Origin: Salipaludibacillus aurantiacus
Lineage (GTDB): Bacteria; Bacillota; Bacilli; Bacillales; Salisediminibacteriaceae
Direction: 5' to 3'
Assembly (NCBI RefSeq): GCF_900111295.1
Contig: NZ_FOGT01000015.1
Coordinates: 42,372 to 106,371 of the forward strand
Length of the DNA: 64,000 nt
In this document: positions 25,169 to 34,199 of the stretch, piece after piece
How the letters are laid out: every line of letters begins with the position of its first letter
How positions within the stretch are numbered: the stretch's first letter is position 1
Notes under the pieces: model-generated
Database searches by the model: none
Told to the model about the DNA's origin: nothing
Seen by the model: the letters and a program-made list of their open reading frames with translations, nothing else
Position numbers and translations under genes: made by a program

Positions 25169-25501
25169 ATGTCCGATGAGAAACAGGAAATGGTCGATCG
25201 CGTCTATGCGGAACTGGAAAAGGTGATTGACCCGGAACTTGGAGTGGACATTGTTAACCTGGGACTCGTGTATAAAGTCGATTTGGACGACGACCAAAAC
25301 GTTTTTATCGAAATGACCTTGACGTCAATGGGATGCCCGCTTGCCGGAACGATTGTAAGTGAAATTAAAAACGCGTTAAAAGAACTTCAGGAAATTGGCG
25401 AAATTGGCGAAGTGGATGTTGAAATTGTATGGAGCCCGCCTTGGGACAAAAAAATGATGTCCCGTTATGCGAAAATCGCTTTAGGAGTCGCCGACAACTA
25501 A
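25169..25501 (+). CDS. MIP18/DUF59 family Fe-S assembly factor (YitW/SufT-like)
   Basis: A 110-residue single-domain protein. Landmarks are VIDPELGVDIVNLGLVY at about residues 16-32, TSMGCPLAGTI with the conserved Cys (about 56), and the WSPPWD motif near the C-terminus. Proteins of this family help mature or target iron-sulfur clusters. ATG 25169 is supported by AAAGGAGG at 8 nt; the longer open frame upstream reads through a REP copy and is rejected. It is monocistronic and followed by a strong terminator. Confidence 0.9.
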   Translation: MSDEKQEMVDRVYAELEKVIDPELGVDIVNLGLVYKVDLDDDQNVFIEMTLTSMGCPLAGTIVSEIKNALKELQEIGEIGEVDVEIVWSPPWDKKMMSRYAKIALGVADN

Positions 25502-25513
25502 ATTTTAAAACGC

Positions 25514-25555
25514 AAAACCGCAGCCCCTGGGACGACAGGGGCTGCGGTTTTATTT
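25514..25555 (+). terminator. Strong intrinsic terminator
   Basis: A 16-bp perfect stem, AAAACCGCAGCCCCTG with its complement, followed by TTTTATTT. It ends the MIP18-type gene and could also work for the convergent MCP gene. Confidence 0.9.
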
Positions 25556-25557
25556 CA

Positions 25558-25588
25558 CAAAGGGGTCAGACCCCCCATTTATTTCCTT
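25558..25588. repeat. REP-like palindrome, copy 13
   Basis: AGGGGTCAGACCCCCCATTTATTTCC runs up to the MCP stop codon region. Confidence 0.9.
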
Positions 25589-25589
25589 T

Positions 25590-27284
25590 TCAATACTGAA
25601 ATTTGCTGGCGTTTTCCTGGAGGTCTTCTGCGAGCTTGGCCAGGGTTTCGCTTGAACTTGCGATTTCTTCCATTGAGGCTGTCTGCTCTTCGACTGCCGC
25701 GGAGATCTCTTGTGTACTTGCCGCGTTTTCTTCTGATATCGCAGAGAGATTTTCCATAACACGGATGATCTCTTCTTTTTTACCATTTAAATGAACTCCC
25801 GAATCGCTTAGTTCCTTTAGAGTAGCTCTCATCCGCTCGATCGCTTCCGCGACGCCTTTAAAAGTGCTCGTTGTGTGACTCACACTTTCTGACTGGATGC
25901 GTGCCATTTCTTTTGACTCTTCCATTTTATCCGCGGCTTTATCTGTTTTTTCCCCGAGTGTATGAATGATCCCGGAAATCTCTTCGGAAAATTTATTTGA
26001 CTGCTCCGCCAGCTTCCTGATTTCTTCAGCCACTACAGAGAAACCCTTTCCAGCTTCGCCCGCTCTTGCGGCTTCAATAGACGCATTCAGTGCCAGCAGG
26101 TTAGTCTGTTCCGAAATGCTCTTAATCATGCCGCTTGCGCTGTCAATTTTCTCTGTATTTTCATTTGTTTCGGAAATGATGCGATGTACATCTTCTGTCA
26201 CGTTGTTATTGGCTGTTGTTTTTTCCACCAGCTCCGCAGCCAGAGCCATCCCTTTATCTTTTAACGCCGCCATCTCAGCAGCAATGCCGTTTAAGCTTTC
26301 AACATACGCCTGATCCTGTTCGATAATGGCACCGAGATCATTCACTTCCTCAGCCCCTTTTTCCGTATCAGCCGCCTGGTCAGAAGCACCTTTAGAAATA
26401 TCTTCAATTGTTTGTGCTACTTCCTCGGCAGCTTTCGCAGACTGGTCGCTCGTCGCGGTCAGTTCCTCTGAAGAAGATGCTAACTGTTCAGAAGCAAAGG
26501 TGACATTTTGCAGCAGCCCGCTTAAATTATCTTTCATCTTTGAAAAACTGGCTGAGATCTGCCCTATTTCGTCATTTCGAGTTTCCTCACGGCTGTCAGC
26601 ACGGAAATCTCCCTGACCTGCACGGTGGAGGCTGTCCTGAAGCATCTGAATCCGCGACTTGATTTTTCTCGTAAAAAATATCAGCAGAACAGCAATCAAT
26701 CCAAGGATCACCGCAAGGATAATGATAATCATAGTAATAATTTCAGACATGATCGAGTTAATGACTTCCTGGGAAGCCGCTGTGAAGAGCATCCCGACGA
26801 TCTCCCCGTCTGCCGAAAAAACCGGCCGGTAGGCAGTTTGAAGCTCGGTCCCGAGAATATCTGCGTCCCCGTAATACATTTCTCCTTCACCAAGTACGAG
26901 CTCTGTCACTTCCCCTTCTGCTTCAACCGTAACCGCCCGTTCGTCATTAATAATCAAATTTGTTGTGACCGGCTGCCGGCCTTGAAAAATGGTCACCAGG
27001 CCGCCTGTCATATCAGCAATTTCATCAGCCAGTTCGTAATCTTCGTTAATTCTGTGGTCCCCTTTATACAGCTCGCCATTTTGAATCTGCCACTGGCCGT
27101 CAAACCTTTCATCTAAATAATGATACGCTAGATTCAGATCAGACCCCGCTTTTTCAGCAGCAAAACTTTCGATTCCGCTCCTTACTTCAGAAAAGGTCAC
27201 CGCAATCAATATGGCCGACAACCCTATAACCGTTCCAAACATAAGCAATTGAAACTTTGTAAGTATTTTCATGTTCCTAAACAA
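25590..27284 (-). CDS. Methyl-accepting chemotaxis protein
   Basis: A 564-residue transmembrane chemoreceptor: TM1 (about 11-31), an extracellular Cache-like sensor (about 35-180), TM2 (about 185-207), HAMP (about 208-262) and a long cytoplasmic signalling hairpin (about 290-560). The tip is [24 protein letters not shown], given as the hallmark of the kinase-control region. It lacks the C-terminal NWETF-type tether. The start is either TTG 27284 or ATG 27272, which has AGGA only 3 nt upstream. No che or flagellar genes are nearby; the ligand is unknown. Confidence 0.93.
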   Translation of the reverse strand: MFRNMKILTKFQLLMFGTVIGLSAILIAVTFSEVRSGIESFAAEKAGSDLNLAYHYLDERFDGQWQIQNGELYKGDHRINEDYELADEIADMTGGLVTIFQGRQPVTTNLIINDERAVTVEAEGEVTELVLGEGEMYYGDADILGTELQTAYRPVFSADGEIVGMLFTAASQEVINSIMSEIITMIIIILAVILGLIAVLLIFFTRKIKSRIQMLQDSLHRAGQGDFRADSREETRNDEIGQISASFSKMKDNLSGLLQNVTFASEQLASSSEELTATSDQSAKAAEEVAQTIEDISKGASDQAADTEKGAEEVNDLGAIIEQDQAYVESLNGIAAEMAALKDKGMALAAELVEKTTANNNVTEDVHRIISETNENTEKIDSASGMIKSISEQTNLLALNASIEAARAGEAGKGFSVVAEEIRKLAEQSNKFSEEISGIIHTLGEKTDKAADKMEESKEMARIQSESVSHTTSTFKGVAEAIERMRATLKELSDSGVHLNGKKEEIIRVMENLSAISEENAASTQEISAAVEEQTASMEEIASSSETLAKLAEDLQENASKFQY

Positions 27285-27394
27285 TCACTTCACCCCGCCT
27301 TTTAATTCCAAAATAATACATCCAAAGTATTATTTTAGATAGGAAAAAGCCAGTAAACATCCATAAATCATGCAAATTTTCATAGGTCTTTTTA

Positions 27395-27461
27395 ACATTC
27401 GGGGTCAGACCCCCCAGTATTTTACAGCTAACATTCGGGGTCAGACCCCCCATTTATTTAC
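27395..27461. repeat. Tandem pair of REP-like palindromes, copies 14 and 15
   Basis: Two direct copies 36 bp apart (27395-27424 and 27431-27461), both preceded by ACATTC. The second ends within the stop codon of the ROK kinase. Confidence 0.92.
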
Positions 27462-28360
27462 AATCGCTGGATGAGAGGGAGGAATGAGGCGCCGATGACG
27501 CCTGTTTTCGTCCCTAAGCGGGCAGGCTCAATCATGACGGAGTCTTCTAAACTGGCGTACACTTTTCTTTTTACCGCCGGCTTCAGGTGCGGCAGGATAA
27601 TTTCTTTTCCTTGCATGACACCTCCGCCCAGTACGATCATTTCAGGATTGATAACGTGGACAATGTTGGCGATCCCTGAAGCTAAATGTCCAATCCATCT
27701 GTCAAAAATCCTGAGAGCCTCGGCGTCTTTCTTTTCAACGAGCTGTAACAGCTCTTTAGCGCCTTCCTCCAGTCCGAATACCTCTTTCACTTTTTTCTTC
27801 ATCGCCGTACCGGAAGCAAGCGACTCCCAGGCTCCCTGATTCAGTCCTGCCTGGGCGGCTCCTTCCTCGGAAATAATCATGTTGCCCACCTCACCCGCAC
27901 TGAACTGGGCCCCTGAAAGGAGCTGTCCGTTTAGCACAATACCAGCTCCGATTCCCGTACTGATCGTTATGTACACAAGACTTTTGGCATCACGGCCTGC
28001 TCCTGCAATATACTCCCCGACTGCTGCAGCATTGGCGTCATTTTCAAAAAGGCATCTCTTCCCTGTCTTTTTTTGAAAAGCATCCACAAAAAGAAAGTCG
28101 TGCCATCCCGGCAAGTTAGGCGGATCCAAAAACAGCCCGCGGGCTAAATCCATCGGTCCCGGAGCCGCTACTCCGACTGCCTCTTCAGCCTCCTTTTGCC
28201 AATCAGCTGTCATTTCACTGATTGTATTAATGCCTTCTTCCGGCGTTTTTGGCGTCTCTATTTCCCGGTGGTCAACCACGTCTCCACGGTCATTAATCAG
28301 TCCCGCTTTAATCGTCGTGCCGCCAATATCTATCCCAATCCGTTTTATCTCATTCTTCAC
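27458..28360 (-). CDS. ROK family sugar kinase (glucokinase-like)
   Basis: 300 residues. Phosphate-binding GIDIGGTTIKAGLI lies at the N-terminus, catalytic ENDANAAAVGEY at about 105, STGIGAGIVLNGQLLSGA, then GEVGNMI, and NPEMIVLGGGVMQG near the end. It phosphorylates a hexose with ATP. The usual zinc motif CxCGxxGCxE after GEVGH is missing: here the segment reads IISEEGAAQAGLNQGAWES with no Cys, and the usual His of GHM is Asn. The sugar specificity is therefore uncertain. It is monocistronic, with two REP copies at its 3' end. Confidence 0.88.
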   Translation of the reverse strand: MKNEIKRIGIDIGGTTIKAGLINDRGDVVDHREIETPKTPEEGINTISEMTADWQKEAEEAVGVAAPGPMDLARGLFLDPPNLPGWHDFLFVDAFQKKTGKRCLFENDANAAAVGEYIAGAGRDAKSLVYITISTGIGAGIVLNGQLLSGAQFSAGEVGNMIISEEGAAQAGLNQGAWESLASGTAMKKKVKEVFGLEEGAKELLQLVEKKDAEALRIFDRWIGHLASGIANIVHVINPEMIVLGGGVMQGKEIILPHLKPAVKRKVYASLEDSVMIEPARLGTKTGVIGASFLPLIQRL

Positions 28361-28589
28361 ATGAACCCCTCCTTCTTTTTCTGTACCAGAAAGCCGATTT
28401 CAAAGGTTCGGCGCCAAGGACTATTATAGCCGTTCCCGCGGTAACCTTATATGCCGGCCAGCCCTTCATATTAAATCTTACTCTTAATTCTATAATTTTA
28501 CCTTGTTCCCATCCATCCTGACTAACTTCCCTCTAACAACTACTTCCTCTTTCATCTCACTCATTTTATTCCAAATTAACAAACCAACA

Positions 28590-28626
28590 AAAAAGCTGCG
28601 AGACCATCTCTCACAGCTTTTTTTCT
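28590..28626 (-). terminator. Intrinsic terminator of dcd
   Basis: The stem AAGCTGTGAGAG with its near-complement is flanked by T-runs on both strands. It ends the dCTP deaminase gene. Confidence 0.85.
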
Positions 28627-29179
28627 ATTCAAGCCTGTTTCTGTTTTCATAGTCGAGCTGAACCCGACTCGCGGTAGCGTGTTTCTGGTCAAGATATTTC
28701 CCTTCATACGGTTTCGCTTCCTGGTCTACTTCAGCCAGAACGAGCTGGCAGATACGCCGGTTAACATCCAGTTCGATCGGCAGCCGGTTTGCATTATACA
28801 GTTCCAGTGTAATATGGCCGCGGAAACCCGGATCAACCCAGCCTGCATTCTGGATAAACAGCCCGAGCCGGCCAATTGAGCTTCTCCCTTCAACAAACGC
28901 TGTTAAGGAAGAAGGGATTTCTATGTACTCTTTCGTTGTGGCCAGCAGAAATGACTGCGGAGGAATGACAATGGATCCCCGGTCGCCCACATCAATTTCG
29001 CGGTATGCCGCTTCAGCAGTCAAAGACAGTTTAGTGCTTAAATGGTCGTCAATAACGAGAAAATGATGTCCGAGCCGCAAATCTACTGAGGCTGGCTGAA
29101 TTTGTTCAGAGGTCATTGGTTTGATGACCATTTCTTCATTGGAGAGTTTTTCTGAAATTGTTTTACCGCTTAAAATCAT
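28625..29179 (-). CDS. dcd: dCTP deaminase
   Basis: 184 residues. It deaminates dCTP to dUTP (some members also hydrolyse it to dUMP), feeding thymidylate synthesis. The family signature is intact: [50 protein letters not shown] (landmark region with the catalytic Glu and the SSxGR loop) and the C-terminal [15 protein letters not shown]. Length is normal. It is monocistronic with its own terminator. B. subtilis lacks this enzyme, whereas several alkaliphilic bacilli have it, in line with the suggested lineage (general knowledge). Confidence 0.94.
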   Translation of the reverse strand: MILSGKTISEKLSNEEMVIKPMTSEQIQPASVDLRLGHHFLVIDDHLSTKLSLTAEAAYREIDVGDRGSIVIPPQSFLLATTKEYIEIPSSLTAFVEGRSSIGRLGLFIQNAGWVDPGFRGHITLELYNANRLPIELDVNRRICQLVLAEVDQEAKPYEGKYLDQKHATASRVQLDYENRNRLE

Positions 29180-29260
29180 CGTCCGTCAGCCTCCTTGTAT
29201 ACCTTTTTATTAATCTTATTTTATCATGCCTTTTATTGAAACTCTATCTTTACGGTAATT

Positions 29261-29292
29261 AAAAAGGCTTCCCGTAATCCCGGGAAGCCTTA
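29261..29292 (-). terminator. Intrinsic terminator of the HesB-like gene
   Basis: The 11-bp stem AAGGCTTCCCG with its complement is followed by TTTTT on the minus strand. Confidence 0.88.
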
Positions 29293-29305
29293 AGAATTTA
29301 TTCAT

Positions 29306-29560
29306 TTAGTGCAGCTTAATGCAGTCGCCTTTTTCACAAAAATCGAGTGTTTTTCCGTCAAACATCCAAAGGTCATCTTCTTTAATAAAGAACCTTACTC
29401 CGTTAACAACACATTTCCAGTCATCGGCTTCTGAATTGTCTCTGTCTACACCAAGGAAAAAGCCTTCCGCACCTCTTACAAACAAGCGAATTTCTTCTTC
29501 TCCACCCAGTTCCATCTCTTCCTTATAAATATTTGCAGCACGCTCTGTAATTTGTAACAT
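29306..29560 (-). CDS. HesB/YneR-like protein
   Basis: 84 residues, resembling the HesB/IscA-like fold of the YneR group: MLQITERAANIYKEEM at the N-terminus, IRLFVRGAEGFFLGVDRD in the middle and FIKEDDLWMFDG, LDFCEKGDCI at the end. The classical IscA cysteine triad is not conserved; only one Cys (WKCVV) and a C-terminal CEKGDC pair are present. A role in Fe-S or redox biology is plausible but unproven. ATG 29560 has GAGGAGG. The upstream region holds a good promoter and two Rex-like palindromes, suggesting control by the NADH/NAD+ ratio. Confidence 0.78.
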   Translation of the reverse strand: MLQITERAANIYKEEMELGGEEEIRLFVRGAEGFFLGVDRDNSEADDWKCVVNGVRFFIKEDDLWMFDGKTLDFCEKGDCIKLH

Positions 29561-29582
29561 CGCACATTCCTCCTCAAAATAA

Positions 29583-29600
29583 TTGTGAATAGTTTCACAA
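29583..29600. promoter_or_regulatory. Rex-like operator 1
   Basis: TTGTGAATAGTTTCACAA is a perfect match to the Rex consensus TTGTGAA-N4-TTCACAA. It lies 23 bp before the HesB-like start codon. Confidence 0.75.
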
Positions 29601-29661
29601 AATCATTTAAATAAATATCGAATTATCCTTACTGATAGGTTAACAACATCGTCATAGTGTT

Positions 29662-29679
29662 TTGTGAATCATTTCACTA
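29662..29679. promoter_or_regulatory. Rex-like operator 2
   Basis: TTGTGAATCATTTCACTA matches the Rex consensus at 13 of 14 fixed positions. It lies directly downstream of the -10 element; a further half-site TTCACAA lies at 29727-29733. Confidence 0.65.
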
Positions 29680-29692
29680 ACTTGATAGTTAT

Positions 29693-29721
29693 AATATAAA
29701 ATAATCTCCCTTAAATTACAA
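29693..29721 (-). promoter_or_regulatory. Promoter of the HesB-like gene
   Basis: On the minus strand, TTGTAA, 17 bp, TATATT. The Rex-like site 2 starts about 14 bp downstream of the -10, so a bound repressor would block transcription. Confidence 0.65.
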
Positions 29722-29746
29722 TAGGGTTCACAAAAGCGTCACTTAC

Positions 29747-29781
29747 AAAAAAATGGGGGGACAGACCCCCCATTTTTTTCC
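29747..29781. repeat. REP-like palindrome, copy 16, doubling as terminator
   Basis: AAAAAAATGGGGGGACAGA then six C and ATTTTTTT: a perfect GC stem flanked by A- and T-runs, at the stop of the penicillin-binding protein gene. It should act as an intrinsic terminator in both directions. Confidence 0.9.
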
Positions 29782-31845
29782 TTATTCCTCTACCTTTTCC
29801 CAGAATTCATTTGCGAGGTCGACGACATAACTGCTTCCGCCCCGCTCCTCTGCATTTTGAACCATAATAGTGGTCAAGTAGTCTTCTTCTTCATAATCGA
29901 AACTCACATACCAGCCGATTTGCTCTCCATCCTCGGCTGTCTGTTCCTCTTTTAATTCGGCTGTCCCTGTTTTTCCGGCAAGAGCCCGGTTGTGCCCCGC
30001 ATCGGACCGGTAGGCAGTTCCGTCAGCATCCTCAACCACACTTATAAGCGACTCCCGGACAATTTCGGCATTTTCGGGAGAAATCAGTTCCTCCATTTCC
30101 CCCTCGTTTTCGTTTTGGAGACCGTCTGAAAACAACAACGGGTAAATAAGGTTGCCGTCATTCAGAAACATCGTATACAAAGCAGTCATATGAACCGGAG
30201 TAACCTGAACTTCTCCTTGGCCGTAGCCTGAGTCAGCCAGTAAAATCTCATTTTCTATGTCCTCATTAGCAAGGGTGGAACTATATAAAGGAAAATCATA
30301 TGGAAACGGTTCTCCAAAACCAAACTTGCCTGCCCACTCCTCAAATGATTCCTGACCCATATCAAGTGTCTGTCTGGCAAAATAAATGTTATCTGAACGC
30401 ATCATTGCCGTCTGCAAATCAACATTAGTCTCCTCATCATTCACCCTTGTGACACGGTAACCGCCCCAGCTGTCATCCGGCTGCCATTGCTTTCCTTCTA
30501 TGACCAGCTCTTCTTCAGGATCCAGTGTCCCTTCTTCCAGTCCCGCTGCTGCGGTCAAAGGTTTAAACACAGATCCCGGCGAATAAGCCCCCTGAAAACG
30601 GCGCTCGAATAAAATATTTATATCCTCCATATCTTCCGCCCGCGGGTCAGGAAGCTGCAAGTACCTCAAATTCGAATTAAAGGTCGGTACGCTTACCAGT
30701 GCCAGCGTCTCTCCTGTTTTCGGATCCATTACTACGCCCGCACCGGAATCATTATTAAGGACCCCATACATTTTATCCTGGATGCTTATGTCCAGCGTCA
30801 AATAGAGATCTTCCCCGTTCTCCGGCTCTGTTTCAAGAATTGTTTCCCTTAACTCGCCGTCTTCCCTGTTAATAGAGACGGTCATTCCCGGGCTGCCGCG
30901 CAATTCTTCTTCCATAAGCAGTTCAATCCCATTCTTGCCTAATTCAGAAGTTGAGCCGTAGCCCTCACCTTCCCGCTCTTCTAAATCTTCAGCTGTAATT
31001 GAGCCGATGTGACCGATAAGATGACCGGTGCTTTCCCCGTGAGGATACACCCGTCCTTCAACTTTGCCTGCACCCACGCCGGGAATTTCAAGCAAGTCTT
31101 CAAGCCTGTCATCGTCAATAGACAGGTTTTGAATAGGAGCGTTCCAGTCAGGATTATCGGGATACCGGGTTGCAAGATCAGCCACCCGCTCTTCATCCAG
31201 GTTCAGCACCTCGGCAAACTGTTCAATAGTTTCTTCCAAATCCTCCGTGCGTTCAGGGACAATCCCGGCCTGATAAATGTCACCATTTACTGCAAGGCTT
31301 TCGCCGTTCCTGTCAAAAATACCGCCTCTTGCCGGCTGCTCCGTTTCAATTGAAACCGTGTCTTCCGGCTCCTCCATTCCTTTTATAAAATGAGAAGGAT
31401 CCCATTCAACTCCCCATTCCGCTTCATTCTCTTCTTCCTCGTTACCAGGGATGAATTTAGTAAGGGCGATTTCCGTATCATAAGACAGCACACCGGCTGC
31501 CGTGTCCATTTCGACTGATACCGGATAATCGATTTCTTCCAACTCATCTAAATCAATCTCTTCTTCTTCAAAATCCACACTCTCAAAAGATATATTAATA
31601 GTGTCAATCCCTAATTCCCCGTAAATAGCGTCATATCTTTCTTCAAAATCCCACTCAAAGCCGGCAACCTCCACCCTGGAATTTTCAGTAAGGTAGTCAG
31701 GCATCTCTGAGAAAGCTTTTTCGCTCCACGCTTCTGTGTACCCTTCCAAAGTCTCTTCAGGATTTTCAGGCTCATCTCCCGTACAGGCGGTCATGCCCGC
31801 TAATAATAATGCAGATAAACTGATAAATAATGTTGTGTGTCTCAA
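29782..31845 (-). CDS. pbpC: Penicillin-binding transpeptidase, PBP3/MecA type lipoprotein
   Basis: 687 residues, class B PBP. The lipoprotein signal ends LAGMTACTG (Cys21). An NTF2-like MecA_N domain (about 25-145) is followed by the PBP dimerisation domain (about 155-330, with GGIFDRNGESLA) and the transpeptidase domain: SVFK (about 419), SDN (about 484) and KTGTAE (about 624). This is the order of B. subtilis PbpC and S. aureus PBP2a, which cross-link peptidoglycan outside the membrane and often have low beta-lactam affinity. The protein is very acidic. It is monocistronic, with a REP copy as likely terminator. Confidence 0.92.
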   Translation of the reverse strand: MRHTTLFISLSALLLAGMTACTGDEPENPEETLEGYTEAWSEKAFSEMPDYLTENSRVEVAGFEWDFEERYDAIYGELGIDTINISFESVDFEEEEIDLDELEEIDYPVSVEMDTAAGVLSYDTEIALTKFIPGNEEEENEAEWGVEWDPSHFIKGMEEPEDTVSIETEQPARGGIFDRNGESLAVNGDIYQAGIVPERTEDLEETIEQFAEVLNLDEERVADLATRYPDNPDWNAPIQNLSIDDDRLEDLLEIPGVGAGKVEGRVYPHGESTGHLIGHIGSITAEDLEEREGEGYGSTSELGKNGIELLMEEELRGSPGMTVSINREDGELRETILETEPENGEDLYLTLDISIQDKMYGVLNNDSGAGVVMDPKTGETLALVSVPTFNSNLRYLQLPDPRAEDMEDINILFERRFQGAYSPGSVFKPLTAAAGLEEGTLDPEEELVIEGKQWQPDDSWGGYRVTRVNDEETNVDLQTAMMRSDNIYFARQTLDMGQESFEEWAGKFGFGEPFPYDFPLYSSTLANEDIENEILLADSGYGQGEVQVTPVHMTALYTMFLNDGNLIYPLLFSDGLQNENEGEMEELISPENAEIVRESLISVVEDADGTAYRSDAGHNRALAGKTGTAELKEEQTAEDGEQIGWYVSFDYEEEDYLTTIMVQNAEERGGSSYVVDLANEFWEKVEE

Positions 31846-31951
31846 TTTCTAAATCCCCCTTTTTTCCTCACTCTTATATAAAAAAATTTGTTATCAACCG
31901 TTAATGTGGAAAAAGATTCGCTAATGGCCTTAGAATTGTTTAAATTAATGG

Positions 31952-31996
31952 CAAATCAGTAGGGTCGTGCCGCGGCAGTGATCCCCGCCTGATTTG
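31952..31996. repeat. Imperfect 45-bp palindrome
   Basis: The outer arms CAAATCAG and CTGATTTG enclose GGGTC/GATCCC and a central TGCCGCGGCA. It lies in the 277-bp gap upstream of the PBP gene. TTTTC follows on the plus strand, so it may be an orphan terminator. Confidence 0.5.
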
Positions 31997-32122
31997 TTTT
32001 CACACGATAATTTTAAAAATCCCAAATTTTAACCGTATCCTTCCTAAACTGTATCAAAAAGACCTATACTCCCCTCCATTAAACTAGTCTATAATTTTAA
32101 AATCGATAAAAGATGCCACATT

Positions 32123-32446
32123 ATGACATTATTCTTTTATAGTATAGTTAGTTTAACTTTGTCCCCGGTGGTGATTTTGGTGTTTTGGAAGACAGCAAGG
32201 CAAAGAAAAATACTGGAAGCGACTTATGCAGAGTGTCCCAATTGTTCCACAACAGATCATATTTCAGCATGGAATCAGCTGGCAAAGGATACATATGGCG
32301 ATCAGGCTCCGGATATCAGACAATCAGCAACTAGTAAAAAAAATTCTTTTCCATACCAGTGCCCAAGGTGCTTTAAAGGGTATTCAGCAAATAAAATTTT
32401 TTTTCTGACAGATGAGGAAGTCCAGGAATCTTTGAAAACCTCTTAA
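32123..32446 (+). CDS. Membrane-anchored zinc-ribbon protein
   Basis: 107 residues. The N-terminal hydrophobic segment (about 3-22) is followed by a small soluble part with two CPxC pairs: ECPNC (about 37) and QCPRC (about 82), spaced like a zinc ribbon. I do not recognise the family. The start at ATG 32123 lacks a good ribosome binding site, which lowers confidence in the exact start; a TTG further in would remove part of the membrane segment. It is single, with a clear terminator after it, and convergent with the SGNH hydrolase gene. Confidence 0.65.
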   Translation: MTLFFYSIVSLTLSPVVILVFWKTARQRKILEATYAECPNCSTTDHISAWNQLAKDTYGDQAPDIRQSATSKKNSFPYQCPRCFKGYSANKIFFLTDEEVQESLKTS

Positions 32447-32474
32447 AATTTCCTGAAACTGCATAAGAATTTAA

Positions 32475-32512
32475 AGGCCCCAGGCTCGCTTCAGCACCCG
32501 GGGTCTTTTTTA
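32475..32512 (+). terminator. Intrinsic terminator
   Basis: GGCCCCAGG pairs with CCCGGGGTC, then TTTTTT. It ends the zinc-ribbon gene and touches the stop of the convergent SGNH gene. Confidence 0.8.
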
Positions 32513-33370
32513 ATCTGTAAAAACGGATAAAATACTCTTGCTCCATTGCTCATGGCCTTTCTGAGTAGGCATCCTGTGATCGTCTTCGTCCACATAATCA
32601 AGCAGTTCCTCATCTGTAATATCAGGCCAGTCACTCCAATGGTCGATGTAAATATAATCATTTTCATTAGCGTAAGTTCGCATACCTTCAATTTGTATCG
32701 GATAATTCACCGTATTATAGGCAGGCTGAGACGGATTAATCATCGGAACGGCCTGTGCATTTTCAGACAACACAGCCTGGATTAATAACGATACATGTTC
32801 AGTCGAATGGTCAATGCTGACTTGGCCGTTATCGTTCCATAGTAAAGGTTCAATAATAACCAGATCGGCCTGTTTTTCCGCCACATCTCTGTGAACCCCC
32901 TGCTGGATCATCTCCAATGACGTCATGCCGCCGACCGACATTGTTTCAACTGAAAACACTTCGGTATCAAAAGCGTCATTCAGTTCTTCTTCCAGAAGTT
33001 CAGGCCACGGATCGAGCCCTTCGTCCTGTGAATCAGTCAATGACTGTGAACCGAAAGCTAACACAGAGATGGTTTCGTTTTCCGCAAGCTTTGGTTTAAT
33101 GGCATCCGTGAGCGGTTCCGGCATGTGTTCAAAGTGCCTTTCCAGTTCCTCTTCTTCCCCTTCTAAATGCTCATCGCCTGCTTCTTCTGTTTCATTTTCA
33201 TTTTCTGACGGTTCATTTTCCTCCGCATCTGCAGGTACGTTTTCCGCACTGGAAATCGCAGCCTGAGCATCGGTGGAAATATTGGACAACTTCTGATCGT
33301 ACTGGTATTTTCCAAATAAAATGATAAACAAAGATAAAGTGATAACAGCTCCCGCTATGTACTTGTTCAT
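32510..33370 (-). CDS. SGNH/GDSL-type hydrolase, membrane anchored
   Basis: 286 residues. An uncleaved N-terminal membrane segment (about 5-20) is followed by an extremely acidic linker (about 45-85, runs of E), then an SGNH-like domain. VLAFGSQSLTDSQ (about 101) is block I, with Ser replacing the usual GDS context. SVGGMTS lies in block II and the C-terminal DHRMPTQKGHEQW carries the DxxH pair. A role as extracytoplasmic esterase or lipase-like enzyme is inferred; the substrate is unknown. The acidic linker suggests exposure to a saline exterior. There is a gap of about 100 bp to the VanZ gene upstream. Confidence 0.78.
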   Translation of the reverse strand: MNKYIAGAVITLSLFIILFGKYQYDQKLSNISTDAQAAISSAENVPADAEENEPSENENETEEAGDEHLEGEEEELERHFEHMPEPLTDAIKPKLAENETISVLAFGSQSLTDSQDEGLDPWPELLEEELNDAFDTEVFSVETMSVGGMTSLEMIQQGVHRDVAEKQADLVIIEPLLWNDNGQVSIDHSTEHVSLLIQAVLSENAQAVPMINPSQPAYNTVNYPIQIEGMRTYANENDYIYIDHWSDWPDITDEELLDYVDEDDHRMPTQKGHEQWSKSILSVFTD

Positions 33371-33467
33371 GCTTGTGCTCCTTTAAAAAGAAATAAATGA
33401 TGGCTTTAACCAACAAAAATTATACAGGAAAAAAACACCACTTTCATTAGTATTAGACAAATTTCCA

Positions 33468-33983
33468 CTAATTTTGTCCTGATCTGAATGTTCCCCTCAA
33501 TCTCTTTTTAACCGTTAAAAACACCACCAGGCCAAGAATACCGCCGGCAAAATTCAAGATCACATCTTCCACCATGCCTGATCTGCCGGGATTAAGGGAC
33601 TGCCGATACTCGTCAAAAGACCCGTACAGCAAAACAAAGGCTAAAGACATACCTGCTGCTGCGTTTCTATTATTATAAAAATAACGTATGAGACGGTAAG
33701 TAAGCACAGCCAGTACCGCAAAAGTGAAGACATGGGCCCCTTTTCTAATAAAAAATTCAGTAAACTCAGCGGGTGTCATCGCTTGAAGACTGACAGGAGA
33801 ACCGCCATAATTAAAAGACACCCACTGGAACATGGCTGACACCCATGTTAAATTAAAATCAGTTAAGACGGGCTCAACAGTCTGGTCTTCAAACGTCTGT
33901 GAGGAAGAATAATAGATCAGGCCCGCCCAGAATAAAAATGGAATTAAATAAAACACGACAAACCTGCCGCGGCTGCCACTCAT
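33468..33983 (-). CDS. VanZ family membrane protein
   Basis: 171 residues with four or five membrane segments. Hallmarks of VanZ-like proteins: FWAGLIYYSSSQTF near the N-terminus, IRKGAHVFTFAVLAVLTYRLI in the middle and SFDEYRQSLNPGRSGMVEDVILNFAGGILG near the end (landmarks only). The function is unknown for most members; some affect glycopeptide resistance or cell wall biology. ATG 33983 follows a GAAAGGA-like site. It is single, upstream of the SGNH hydrolase gene and in the same direction. Confidence 0.85.
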   Translation of the reverse strand: MSGSRGRFVVFYLIPFLFWAGLIYYSSSQTFEDQTVEPVLTDFNLTWVSAMFQWVSFNYGGSPVSLQAMTPAEFTEFFIRKGAHVFTFAVLAVLTYRLIRYFYNNRNAAAGMSLAFVLLYGSFDEYRQSLNPGRSGMVEDVILNFAGGILGLVVFLTVKKRLRGTFRSGQN

Positions 33984-34199
33984 GGCGAATCATCCTTTCT
34001 GCGAACAGCTTTTCCGGTTATTTGCAGTTATTTCCGCACATGCCGGAAGTTCGATTGTTGCTAAGAAAAACTGTACATGAGAATCATCCGGCACGCTATC
34101 TTTTTTTCAATAGTATAATAGGAGCTGCAGACAGTTAAACCAGGCTGAAACTTGAGCCGGTTAACTCATACAGCTGACTAAATAAAGGAGTTGACGCAA

